Source: UBA724 sp964229545
GTDB lineage: Bacteria; Bacteroidota; Bacteroidia; Flavobacteriales; Flavobacteriaceae
DNA length: 20,789 bases
Reading direction: 5' to 3'
NCBI GenBank assembly: GCA_964229545.1
Contig: CAXRDP010000028.1
Coordinates: 1-20,789, forward strand
In this document: piece by piece, positions 14,597 through 20,789 of the stretch
How positions within the stretch are numbered: position 1 is the stretch's first letter
How the letters are laid out: every line of letters starts with the position of its first letter
Program-made: the position numbers and the translations under genes
The notes under the pieces: generated by a model
The model's database searches: none
Told to the model about the DNA's origin: nothing
The model's input: only the letters and a program-made list of their open reading frames with translations

Positions 14597-15640
14597 ATGA
14601 GCGGATTGCATCAGCTACAGGTTTCGGTTGTGGAGCGCCTCACCGAAGATGCCGTGGCGCTTACTTTTGAGGTTCCTTCGTCCCTTTCCAAAAATTTTAG
14701 GTTTCAGGCAGGTCAGTATTTGACACTCTCTGCCCAAATTGACGGCACAGAAGTGCGTCGGTCTTATTCGATTTGCAGTGCCCCCCACGAAGATCGGCTT
14801 CGAGTGGGCATCAAAGCCTTGCCGAAAGGGGTGTTTTCAACCTATGCCAATGCCCAAATCCATGAAGGAGACATTCTTCATGTAGGTGCTCCCGAAGGAC
14901 GCTTTGTGTATAGCCCTTCCACAAGCCAAAAAAAAATCATGCTATTTGCTGCCGGTAGTGGTATCACACCCATGCTTTCGATTGCCAAAGCGGCGCTCAA
15001 TGACAGTACCGGCCACCAAGTCGTATTGGTCTATGGAAACCGAAATCCCGAAAGCAGCATGTTTGCGGACGAAATTCAAAGCATTGCACAAAACTACCCC
15101 GATCAGTTTGCTGTTATCAACGTATACAGCAGGGCACGGGGGGAGGGTGCTTTGTTTGGCCGAATCGATACGGCGAACATCAACTATGTGCTCAATACGC
15201 TGTACAACCAAACCCGTTTTGACGATTTTTATATATGTGGTCCCGGCGGTATGATAGACAGCTGTACGCAAGTGTTGACCGATGTCGGTGTTGAAAGCCA
15301 AAAAATTCATGTAGAGCACTTTGGCAGTGGCGCTGCCTCGGTTGCTTCTGATCAGGAAGGAACTGTGCGCTACACCGTTTTGCTAGACGACGAATCACAT
15401 CAGTTTACGGCAGATGCCCAAAAATCTGTTTTAGATGCCGCTTTGGCTGCCGGACTGGAAGCACCCTACTCTTGTCAGGGAGGTGTTTGTGGTAGCTGTA
15501 TCGGTCGTGTGAAATCTGGAAGCGTACAGATGGCCAACAACCAAATCTTGACAGATGCGGAGGTAGAAGAAGGCTTGGTGTTGAGCTGTCAAGCGAGCTG
15601 TACAAGCGATATGTTGGAAATCGACTTTGACGACGTCTGA
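14597..15640 (+). CDS. PaaE-like NAD(P)H oxidoreductase with FAD and plant-type [2Fe-2S] domains
   Basis: 347 residues with three domains in order. First, an FAD-binding barrel (about 1-105) with RSYS at 55-58, the flavin-binding motif of the ferredoxin-NADP reductase family. Second, an NAD(P)-binding domain (about 110-245) with GSGITPM at 120-126 and CGPGGM at 214-219. Third, a C-terminal ferredoxin (about 257-347) with C293, C298, C301 and C331, spaced C-x4-C-x2-C-x29-C as in plant-type [2Fe-2S] proteins. This order is that of PaaE, the reductase of the phenylacetyl-CoA epoxidase, and of relatives that feed electrons to di-iron oxygenases or desaturases. No paaABCD genes are nearby, so the partner is unknown and I do not assign the symbol. 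It is transcribed alone, divergent from the DUF5687 operon and convergent with DUF6427. Confidence 0.92.
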   Translation: MSGLHQLQVSVVERLTEDAVALTFEVPSSLSKNFRFQAGQYLTLSAQIDGTEVRRSYSICSAPHEDRLRVGIKALPKGVFSTYANAQIHEGDILHVGAPEGRFVYSPSTSQKKIMLFAAGSGITPMLSIAKAALNDSTGHQVVLVYGNRNPESSMFADEIQSIAQNYPDQFAVINVYSRARGEGALFGRIDTANINYVLNTLYNQTRFDDFYICGPGGMIDSCTQVLTDVGVESQKIHVEHFGSGAASVASDQEGTVRYTVLLDDESHQFTADAQKSVLDAALAAGLEAPYSCQGGVCGSCIGRVKSGSVQMANNQILTDAEVEEGLVLSCQASCTSDMLEIDFDDV

Positions 15641-15650
15641 CACCTCCTTC

Positions 15651-15734
15651 TGGTATAGATTGACTCTCAAAAGCTGATTGGCTTCTTTCTTTTTTTGAAT
15701 CCTATTTTGCAGGGCAGCTATTTTTTCTATACCA
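15651..15734. repeat. 9-bp inverted repeat spanning a convergent intergenic region
   Basis: TGGTATAGA (15651-15659) and TCTATACCA (15726-15734) are perfect inverted copies separated by 66 bp, between the convergent reductase and DUF6427 genes; the right copy overlaps the DUF6427 stop. Inside lies a weak 4-bp hairpin (AAGC 15671-15674, GCTT 15681-15684) followed by a T-rich tract on the plus strand, which may be a poor intrinsic terminator for the reductase gene. Chance is possible for a repeat this short. Confidence 0.35.
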
Positions 15735-16596
15735 ACCTGTGCGCCATTAGCATTGCCAGTAGAAACAACAAAACCAAGTCTGCCCACACTTTTTTAGGGA
15801 TTTGTTGGACAACTACAGGCATCCATACCCAAAAAAGATAGGCGGTACACACCCACATATGGGGGGTATTGGGGTTTAAAACCAAAGAAGAAACACCAAC
15901 CATCAACAGTGCCCCTAACATGGTACGCACACGGCGGTTCTCGGTGGGCACCCATTTGTTGGGCCACAATCCAAAACGCAAACCCAACACAACAAGGCCA
16001 ATTCCCAAAACACTTAAAGTGAAATACCAATCGTGTAAGGGTCTGGGTGCTGGTGCCCAAACACTATTGTGCCAAGGAAATACTTCACTGACCGTCCAAA
16101 ACAAAAAAGTAAAGGCCCCCATGCCTACCAGCATAAGCCACCATTTCCTAAGGTCGCGCTCTTGCCATTGCAACATGGCCAGTGGGATCAATAAGAGCAG
16201 CATCCAACCGTGGGGAATCACATACACCACAGCCATCCCCAAAAAAGCAGTGACAAAAACAGGGTCTCTGCGGCTTCCGTTGGCACTTAAGTGAAGCAGC
16301 CCTCCTATATATGATGCCATTAAAGCCGTTTCTAGCCATACTTGAAAATCATACTGTGCCCATGAACCTCCATAAAAACAAGCCCCTGCTAAGAGCCAAT
16401 ACAAGCCATTGGTGCGGGTCAAGGCGCCAAATCGGAGGGACAAAAACTCGAGTAACAAGGCGGTCAAAAAAAATCCCACCAAGGACCCAATGCCAACGAT
16501 AAATGGTTGTTCAATAAAAAATAATGGCGTTAATAATAACACCAACAAAACCAGACGTTGGGGGTTTTTGGTCGTCGAAAAAAAGCTTGTCAACAT
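15727..16596 (-). CDS. DUF6427-like polytopic membrane protein
   Basis: 289 residues, with about eight or nine predicted membrane helices and many Trp residues (for example WLLAGACFYGGSWAQYDFQV and LTPLFFIEQPFIVG). This fits the DUF6427 family that I recall from Flavobacteriales, where it often lies beside a DUF6341 gene and purD, as here. The W-A-Q-Y-D motif and the acidic/aromatic loop VFPWHNSVWAPAPRPLHDW are likely family landmarks. Nothing catalytic can be recognised. A role in the cell envelope is possible but unproven. It is divergent from the DUF6341 gene (40-bp gap). A near-match to the -7 box on its strand, TATCTTTA (16623-16630), may be its promoter. Confidence 0.72.
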   Translation of the reverse strand: MLTSFFSTTKNPQRLVLLVLLLTPLFFIEQPFIVGIGSLVGFFLTALLLEFLSLRFGALTRTNGLYWLLAGACFYGGSWAQYDFQVWLETALMASYIGGLLHLSANGSRRDPVFVTAFLGMAVVYVIPHGWMLLLLIPLAMLQWQERDLRKWWLMLVGMGAFTFLFWTVSEVFPWHNSVWAPAPRPLHDWYFTLSVLGIGLVVLGLRFGLWPNKWVPTENRRVRTMLGALLMVGVSSLVLNPNTPHMWVCTAYLFWVWMPVVVQQIPKKVWADLVLLFLLAMLMAHRLV

Positions 16597-16609
16597 ATTT
16601 GTTTTGCCC

Positions 16610-16617
16610 TATTTTTG
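16610..16617 (+). promoter_or_regulatory. -7 promoter box for the DUF6341 gene
   Basis: TATTTTTG is an exact TAnnTTTG match 19 bases before the ATG at 16637. A TTG at 16587-16589 lies 20 bases upstream, close to the spacing expected for the -33 element, making this the most complete promoter in the window. Confidence 0.62.
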
Positions 16618-16636
16618 CGTACTAAAGATAGTATTT

Positions 16637-16864
16637 ATGAAAGCCTTTTTTGAAGCCATCGCTTTTTTATTTGAAGAAATTCTATTTCTGCCCCTAGAGG
16701 CTTTACGCACACTTGAACTCAGTAGCTGGGTATTGGCCAATGTCATTAACTGGGGCTTTTTGGCTGTTGGTATGGCAGCTGGCGTGTATTGGGTGCTTCA
16801 ACTCAAAAAGTTTAATGACAATGGCGAAGAGGACAAAGACCCTTCTGCCCATTCTTTCTTATAG
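16637..16864 (+). CDS. DUF6341-like small single-pass membrane protein
   Basis: 75 residues from the ATG at 16637. A longer frame opens at 16409, but it runs antisense through DUF6427 and crosses the promoter, so it is rejected. The first 25 residues are amphipathic with two acidic pairs (FLFEEILFLPLEALRTLEL), then a membrane helix at about 36-55, then a conserved-looking tail YWVLQLKKFNDNGEEDKD. This organisation is what I know of DUF6341, found in Flavobacteriales next to DUF6427 and purD. No function is established to my knowledge. Its stop codon overlaps the purD stop: the two convergent genes share 6 bp (16859-16864). Confidence 0.78.
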   Translation: MKAFFEAIAFLFEEILFLPLEALRTLELSSWVLANVINWGFLAVGMAAGVYWVLQLKKFNDNGEEDKDPSAHSFL

Positions 16865-18124
16865 GTCAAAGCCGATATCTTTTCGGTAGTATATCCCGTC
16901 AAAATCGATTTTCTCTAAGGCTGCATAGCTGTGGCTCAGTGCCTCATCGTGGCTTGCGCCAAAGGCGGTAGATGCCAACACACGGCCTCCACTGGTCACC
17001 ACGTCTGTGCCTTGGATTTGGGTTCCCGCATGCACAATCAGGTCGGATGGGTCTATGCCCGAGATAACTTTCCCTTTTTCATAAGCTTCCGGATAGCCTC
17101 CCGAAACTGCCACCACTGTGGTGGCTGCCCTTGCGTCGATTTTCAAATCTATTTTGTCTAGTTGTTGGTTGGCGGTGGATTGCATCAGCGCCGCCCAATC
17201 GTTTTGCACACGTGGCAATACCACTTGGGTCTCTGGGTCGCCCATACGTACGTTGTATTCGATCACCAAAGGCTCGTCTCCAACTTTAATGAGTCCAATA
17301 AACACAAAGCCTACATAAGGAATGCCGTCAGATTGCAAACCTTGAATGGTGGGTTCCACGATGCGTTTTTTGATCTTATCTACAAAAACATCGTCCGCAA
17401 ATGGCACAGGAGAAACGGCTCCCATACCCCCTGTGTTTAGGCCGGTGTCTCCCTCACCTATGCGTTTGTAGTCTTTGGCCATGGGCAGTATTTTATAAGA
17501 CTTGCCGTCTGTAAGCACAAAGCAAGAAAGTTCAATGCCGTCCAAAAAGGCTTCAATCACCACTTTTTGACTGGCAGCACCAAACTTGGCATCGGCCAAC
17601 ATGGCGGTGAGTTCTTTTTGGGCTTCTTGTAGATCATTGAGTATAAGCACGCCTTTGCCTGCGGCTAAGCCGTCTGCTTTCAGCACATAAGGAGGCGCAA
17701 TGGTCTCCAAATAGGCCAAGCCTTCTGTGAGTTCGTCTTTCGTAAAACTGCGATAGGCGGCCGTGGGGATGTTGTGCCTTTCCATAAAAGCTTTGGCGTA
17801 TTCTTTACTACCCTCGAGTTGGGCGGCTTCTTGGCGCGGCCCAATGACGGGAATGTGATTTAGTTCGGCATCGTCCAAAAAGAAATCGTGAACCCCCTGC
17901 ACCAAAGGGTCTTCAGGACCTACAATGACCAAGTCGATTTTGTGGTCCAAAGCGGCTTGCTTGAGTGCTGGAAAGTCGGTGGGAGAAACAGCCAAGTTGG
18001 TGCCAAACTGCGTGGTACCTGCATTGCCAGGGGCAATAAACAGTTTGGGGTTTTGAGGGCTTTGGGCGAGTTTCCAACAAAAGGTGTATTCACGTCCGCC
18101 ACTACCCAGTACCAATATATTCAT
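16859..18124 (-). CDS. purD: Phosphoribosylamine--glycine ligase (GAR synthetase)
   Basis: 421 residues, the normal size. PurD joins glycine to 5-phosphoribosylamine with ATP in purine synthesis. It is an ATP-grasp enzyme: the N-terminal domain has GSGGRE (residues 7-12) and IAPGNAGT, the ATP-grasp core has VLKADGLAAGKGV, and the later landmarks NTGGMGAVSP and EYNVRMGDPE (metal-binding Glu/Asn) are present. One oddity: the N-terminal motif reads GGREYTF, where the family nearly always has GGREHA or GGREHT; His13 is replaced by Tyr, one base change away (TAC versus CAC). The gene has its own -7 box at 18139-18146. Downstream it converges on the DUF6341 gene with a 6-bp overlap of the stops. 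Confidence 0.97.
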   Translation of the reverse strand: MNILVLGSGGREYTFCWKLAQSPQNPKLFIAPGNAGTTQFGTNLAVSPTDFPALKQAALDHKIDLVIVGPEDPLVQGVHDFFLDDAELNHIPVIGPRQEAAQLEGSKEYAKAFMERHNIPTAAYRSFTKDELTEGLAYLETIAPPYVLKADGLAAGKGVLILNDLQEAQKELTAMLADAKFGAASQKVVIEAFLDGIELSCFVLTDGKSYKILPMAKDYKRIGEGDTGLNTGGMGAVSPVPFADDVFVDKIKKRIVEPTIQGLQSDGIPYVGFVFIGLIKVGDEPLVIEYNVRMGDPETQVVLPRVQNDWAALMQSTANQQLDKIDLKIDARAATTVVAVSGGYPEAYEKGKVISGIDPSDLIVHAGTQIQGTDVVTSGGRVLASTAFGASHDEALSHSYAALEKIDFDGIYYRKDIGFDL

Positions 18125-18138
18125 TGAAAAAATTTTGA

Positions 18139-18146
18139 CAAAAATA
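18139..18146 (-). promoter_or_regulatory. -7 promoter box for purD
   Basis: The minus strand reads TATTTTTG, an exact TAnnTTTG match, 14 bases before the purD ATG and within the 41-bp gap after the sugar transferase gene. No TTG -33 element is clear. I see no purine-riboswitch-like structure; the gap is too short for one. Confidence 0.55.
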
Positions 18147-18165
18147 GGGATTTGTTCGAAAGGAT

Positions 18166-18807
18166 TTAGACATACATCATGGCCGCGCTTTTGGCCAAGA
18201 GTTTGCTGACTGCCGCACGTACCAGCATCAAAAAGGAAGTGGCTACGATGCGGGTGTCAAGCCAGAAATTTTGCTGATCGATATAAGCCAAATCGGCTTG
18301 GATGCGTTTTTGTATGTCTTCGCTTGTGAGCGCAGCACCTTTGTGGCCTTGCACCTGCGCCCAGCCCGTCAGTCCGGGCAGCACCGATTGCCGTTTTTGC
18401 ATGGCATCCGCCCCAACTGTCGCCGAAAAAAAAGTGTTGTCAGCAGCCAAATGGGGTCTGGGCCCTACGACCGACATCTCACCCTTTAGGATGTTGAGCG
18501 CTTGTGGGAGTTCGTCGATTCCGGAATTGCGCAGTATTCTTCCCAATCGGCTGACAGCGGCTTCCAGTGCCTTGCCGGGCACATGGGGAGGCGCATCTGT
18601 GGGAAGGGTGCGAAACTTGTAACAAGAAAACGGAACCCCGTTTATCCCCTCTCTTTCTTGGACAAAAAACAAGGGCCCTTTGGAGTCGAGTTTGGTTAAA
18701 ACCCACAATAGCGGCACCAACCACGACAACACAAAAAAGAGTAGTGCCAGGGAAAATAATACATCAAATAAGCGCTTAAGGGCCATATGCGTGGCGGTGT
18801 TTTTCAT
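18166..18807 (-). CDS. Initiating sugar transferase (PglC/WcaJ catalytic-domain type)
   Basis: 213 residues from the ATG at 18807; an upstream frame to 18903 would start inside the divergent promoter region and adds no conserved sequence. Only the catalytic unit of the bacterial sugar transferase family is present. It begins with K-R-x-F-D-V (LKRLFDVLFS) and one membrane segment (about 14-36). Then come KFRTLPTD, the catalytic-type Asp-Glu pair in GIDELPQALN, MSVVGPRPHL, and GLTGWAQVQG. Such enzymes move a phospho-sugar from a UDP-sugar to undecaprenyl phosphate and start assembly of a surface glycan. The four-helix and Rossmann-like N-terminal region of full-length WcaJ is absent, which makes it PglC-like. 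It lies 41 bp before purD and diverges from rfbBA. Confidence 0.9.
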   Translation of the reverse strand: MKNTATHMALKRLFDVLFSLALLFFVLSWLVPLLWVLTKLDSKGPLFFVQEREGINGVPFSCYKFRTLPTDAPPHVPGKALEAAVSRLGRILRNSGIDELPQALNILKGEMSVVGPRPHLAADNTFFSATVGADAMQKRQSVLPGLTGWAQVQGHKGAALTSEDIQKRIQADLAYIDQQNFWLDTRIVATSFLMLVRAAVSKLLAKSAAMMYV

Positions 18808-18882
18808 AGGTTGTGATTGCGAAGATACTTCATTTGAAGGCTTTGGGAAAAACAAGCCCCTGACAGGCGGAAAAAAGATTTG

Positions 18883-18890
18883 TATTTTTG
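18883..18890 (+). promoter_or_regulatory. -7 promoter box for rfbBA
   Basis: TATTTTTG is an exact TAnnTTTG match, 24 bases before the rfbB ATG at 18915. It overlaps an in-frame ATG at 18888, which is why I reject that earlier start. No TTG -33 element is visible. A one-mismatch box on the opposite strand (TATCTTCG, 18820-18827) could serve the divergent sugar transferase gene. Confidence 0.55.
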
Positions 18891-18914
18891 ATGCGATCCG
18901 CACAAAAAAGAACC

Positions 18915-19895
18915 ATGAACCTATTGATCACAGGCGGCGCTGGCTTTATTGGGGCACATTTGGTAAGACATATGGTCCAAAAATACCCCCAATACCGTAT
19001 CGTTAATTTGGATGCCTTGACATATGCGGCCGATTTGAATCGCCTTGTTGAGGTCGCAGATGCACCCAATTATCGATTTGTAGAGGCTGATCTGACAGAT
19101 TTTGAAGCGGTTCAAAAAATCGTTTTAGAATACAAAATAGAAGCCGTAATTCACCTAGCTGCAGAATCGCATGTGGACCGATCCATTTCAGGCCCTTTGG
19201 TTTTTGGGCAAAGCAATATTATGGGGACACTGCACTTGTTGGAAGCATGTAGAAACACATGGCAAAATGACAAAAAACATTTGTTTTATCACATCAGCAC
19301 CGATGAGGTCTATGGCGCACTAGGGGCAGAAGGTGTTTTCAGCGTCGATAGTCCCTATGACCCACATTCGCCTTATTCGGCATCCAAAGCGGCGGCCGAC
19401 CATTTGGTACGTGCCTATGGCACAACCTATGGATTACCCTATATCATCTCGAACTGTAGCAACAATTACGGTCCAGGGCAGCATAGGGAAAAACTGATTC
19501 CACTTCTTATCGATCATTTAAAACACAACAAGCCCCTGCCGATATATGGAGATGGTAGCCATGTGCGCGATTGGCTTTTTGTAGCGGATCATGTGACAGC
19601 CATGGATGTGATTTTCCATAAGGGAGAAAGCGGCCAAACCTACCTCATTGGGGGGCAGTGTGAAAAAACCAATCTTGAGGTTGCCCAAAGTGTGTGTGAC
19701 GCTTATGACCGCAAAATGGGACAGCCCGCGGGTACCGCCCGAAAGTTGATTACTTTTGTGGAGGACCGACCCGGGCACGACCATCGGTATGCCATAGACC
19801 CCAGCTTGCTGGAAGACCGTTTGGGATGGCAAGCACAAACGCCTTGGGAGGCGGGTCTGGAGACCACACTAAACTGGTACTTGAAAAACAATTGA
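18915..19895 (+). CDS. rfbB: dTDP-glucose 4,6-dehydratase
   Basis: 326 residues, slightly short of the usual 340-360. This extended short-chain dehydrogenase turns dTDP-glucose into dTDP-4-keto-6-deoxyglucose. The NAD-binding motif GGAGFIG is at 7-13. The catalytic triad region STDEVYG is at 128-134 (T129, D130 and E131 act in the elimination step), and YSASK (Y154, K158) is the SDR Tyr-Lys pair. AAESHVDRSI at 82-91 and NNYGPGQ at 183-189 are further family landmarks. It is followed by rfbA with a 1-bp overlap (TGATG). The start is M at 18915, directly before the Rossmann strand LLITGGAG. Confidence 0.97.
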   Translation: MNLLITGGAGFIGAHLVRHMVQKYPQYRIVNLDALTYAADLNRLVEVADAPNYRFVEADLTDFEAVQKIVLEYKIEAVIHLAAESHVDRSISGPLVFGQSNIMGTLHLLEACRNTWQNDKKHLFYHISTDEVYGALGAEGVFSVDSPYDPHSPYSASKAAADHLVRAYGTTYGLPYIISNCSNNYGPGQHREKLIPLLIDHLKHNKPLPIYGDGSHVRDWLFVADHVTAMDVIFHKGESGQTYLIGGQCEKTNLEVAQSVCDAYDRKMGQPAGTARKLITFVEDRPGHDHRYAIDPSLLEDRLGWQAQTPWEAGLETTLNWYLKNN

Positions 19896-20761
19896 TGAAA
19901 GGAATCTTACTTGCTGGCGGCACAGGTTCGCGTCTTTATCCGATGACAAAGACCGTGAGCAAGCAATTGTTGCCCATCTACGACAAGCCCATGGTTTTTT
20001 ATCCACTATCCACTTTGATACAATTGGGGATTTCTGAGATATTAATCATTACCACCCCGCGTGATTTGGCGGCATTTCAAGACCTGTTGGGAGACGGAAG
20101 TGCGCTGGGCTGTTCGTTTGCCTACGCCACCCAATCGGCACCCAATGGGTTGGCCGAGGCTTTTTTGATAGGCGAATCGTTTATCGGACAAGAGCCTGTG
20201 GCGCTCATACTGGGAGACAATCTTTTTTATGGTTCTGCCATAGACACCCTTGCCCCCACTACAAAAAACTTTTCCGGCGGTCTGATTTTAGGGGCTCATG
20301 TGCAGCACCCGGAACGCTATGGCATCGTAGCGCTCCATGCCGACGGAACCATCGCTTCTATCGAAGAAAAACCCAAAAACCCAAAATCGAACTTGGCCAT
20401 TCCGGGCTTGTATTTTTTTGACGCTACGGTCGTTGAGAAAGCGAAAAACGTACGTCCAAGTGCCCGAGGAGAACTCGAAATCACAGACATCCACAAGGCC
20501 TATTGGAAGGCCGGTGCGCTGGAGGTACGGGTATTAGAATCGGGAACGGCTTGGTTGGACACCGGCACAGTGAGCAGTTTGTCCAACGCCCATGCCTTTG
20601 TGGAGGCGCTTCAAAGCCGACAAGGGGTGCTTGTGGGATCGCCCGAATTGGCGGCCTACAAAAGTGGATTGATTTCAAAAACAGCCCTTGCGAAACTTGC
20701 CCAACAATATGAAGGTTCTGAATATGGACACACCCTTACACGCTGGATCGATGCACGCTAA
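19895..20761 (+). CDS. rfbA: Glucose-1-phosphate thymidylyltransferase
   Basis: 288 residues, the normal RmlA length. It makes dTDP-glucose from dTTP and glucose 1-phosphate, the step before RfbB. The opening KGILLAGGTGSRLYPMT is the nucleotide-binding loop, followed by KQLLPIYDKPM (substrate-binding motif). GDNLFYG carries the metal-binding Asp, EEKPKNPKS the catalytic region, and AWLDTGT a late landmark. An upstream ATG at 19826 lies inside rfbB in another frame, so the start at 19895, which overlaps the rfbB stop by 1 bp, is preferred; translational coupling is likely. The order rfbB-rfbA-(rfbC) is typical of dTDP-rhamnose clusters. Confidence 0.97.
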   Translation: MKGILLAGGTGSRLYPMTKTVSKQLLPIYDKPMVFYPLSTLIQLGISEILIITTPRDLAAFQDLLGDGSALGCSFAYATQSAPNGLAEAFLIGESFIGQEPVALILGDNLFYGSAIDTLAPTTKNFSGGLILGAHVQHPERYGIVALHADGTIASIEEKPKNPKSNLAIPGLYFFDATVVEKAKNVRPSARGELEITDIHKAYWKAGALEVRVLESGTAWLDTGTVSSLSNAHAFVEALQSRQGVLVGSPELAAYKSGLISKTALAKLAQQYEGSEYGHTLTRWIDAR

Positions 20762-20789
20762 GCCTGCCCCCATATCGGGTTGTTGGATT
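20751..20789 (+). CDS. rfbC: Probable dTDP-4-dehydrorhamnose 3,5-epimerase (5' fragment)
   Basis: An ATG at 20751, overlapping the end of rfbA by 11 bp, opens a frame that runs to the window edge: MHAKPAPISGCWI (13 residues). The short pattern T/P-P-I-x-G-C-x-I resembles the start of RfbC proteins (usually near P-L-x-G-x-x-x-I-x-P), and rfbC is a common third gene after rfbB and rfbA. The fragment is too short for proof; rfbD or an unrelated gene remains possible. Confidence 0.45.
   Translation, partial: MHAKPAPISGCWI

Noticed and set aside
15431..15787. Minus-strand frame with a helical-looking stretch (AALQNRIQKKKEANQLLR)
   Set aside because: It overlaps the end of the DUF6427 gene in another frame and runs antisense into the [2Fe-2S] domain; the helical look comes from the T-rich intergenic tract.
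16623..16630. TATCTTTA as promoter for the DUF6427 gene
   Set aside because: One mismatch to the -7 consensus and no -33 element; mentioned with the gene but not listed as a separate feature.
16409..16636. Upstream extension of the DUF6341 frame
   Set aside because: It runs antisense through the DUF6427 gene and across the -7 box; conserved sequence starts at the ATG at 16637.
1..20789. CRISPR arrays, insertion sequences, tRNA or rRNA genes, riboswitches
   Set aside because: No regularly spaced repeats, transposase-like frames, long direct or inverted repeats, or tRNA/rRNA-like stretches were seen; the intergenic gaps are all under 110 bp.

Overview
The window looks like a core-genome stretch from a member of the Bacteroidota, most likely order Flavobacteriales. 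The signs are a PorW/SprE-type lipoprotein of the type IX secretion and gliding machinery, an F-type ATP synthase operon without atpD and atpC, an ATP synthase a subunit with a signal peptide and a periplasmic N-terminal domain, several families known mainly from this phylum (recognised here as DUF4292, DUF5687, DUF6168, DUF6341 and DUF6427), and exact TAnnTTTG -7 promoter boxes in front of the operon heads. I see no mobile element, CRISPR array, rRNA or tRNA, and no stretch over 300 bases without a gene.

Layout. From 14539 down to 1, every gene lies on the minus strand with gaps mostly below 60 bp, often overlapping. In transcription order these are: a DUF5687 ABC permease and its ATPase, the PorW/SprE lipoprotein, a bactofilin, AtpZ/AtpI-like and DUF6168 small membrane proteins, a 76-bp gap with a promoter, atpB-E-F-H-A-G, a small lipoprotein, a polysaccharide flippase, dut, a sugar nucleotidyltransferase, and a DUF4292 lipoprotein cut by the window start. 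From 14597 rightwards come a divergent PaaE-like flavin/[2Fe-2S] reductase (+), DUF6427 (-), DUF6341 (+), purD (-), a short sugar transferase (-), and the dTDP-sugar genes rfbB and rfbA (+) with the first codons of a probable rfbC at the right edge.

How the genes work together. The central block makes the Fo sector plus the alpha, gamma and delta subunits of the F1 sector; beta and epsilon must be encoded elsewhere. Upstream of it sit genes for envelope machinery (PorW, bactofilin, an ABC exporter) and two small membrane proteins probably linked to ATP synthase assembly. Downstream are cell-surface polysaccharide and lipoprotein genes with dut embedded. The right end is the edge of a surface-polysaccharide locus: an initiating phospho-sugar transferase facing the first steps of dTDP-L-rhamnose (or related dTDP-sugar) synthesis.

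I found no clear new defence, mobile or signalling system. The most interesting leads are the conserved-looking association of type IX secretion, bactofilin and ATP synthase genes, an expression cassette around atpE (A+T-rich leader and downstream hairpin), an uncharacterised lipoprotein after atpG with a glycine-rich motif, and the DUF6427/DUF6341 pair.
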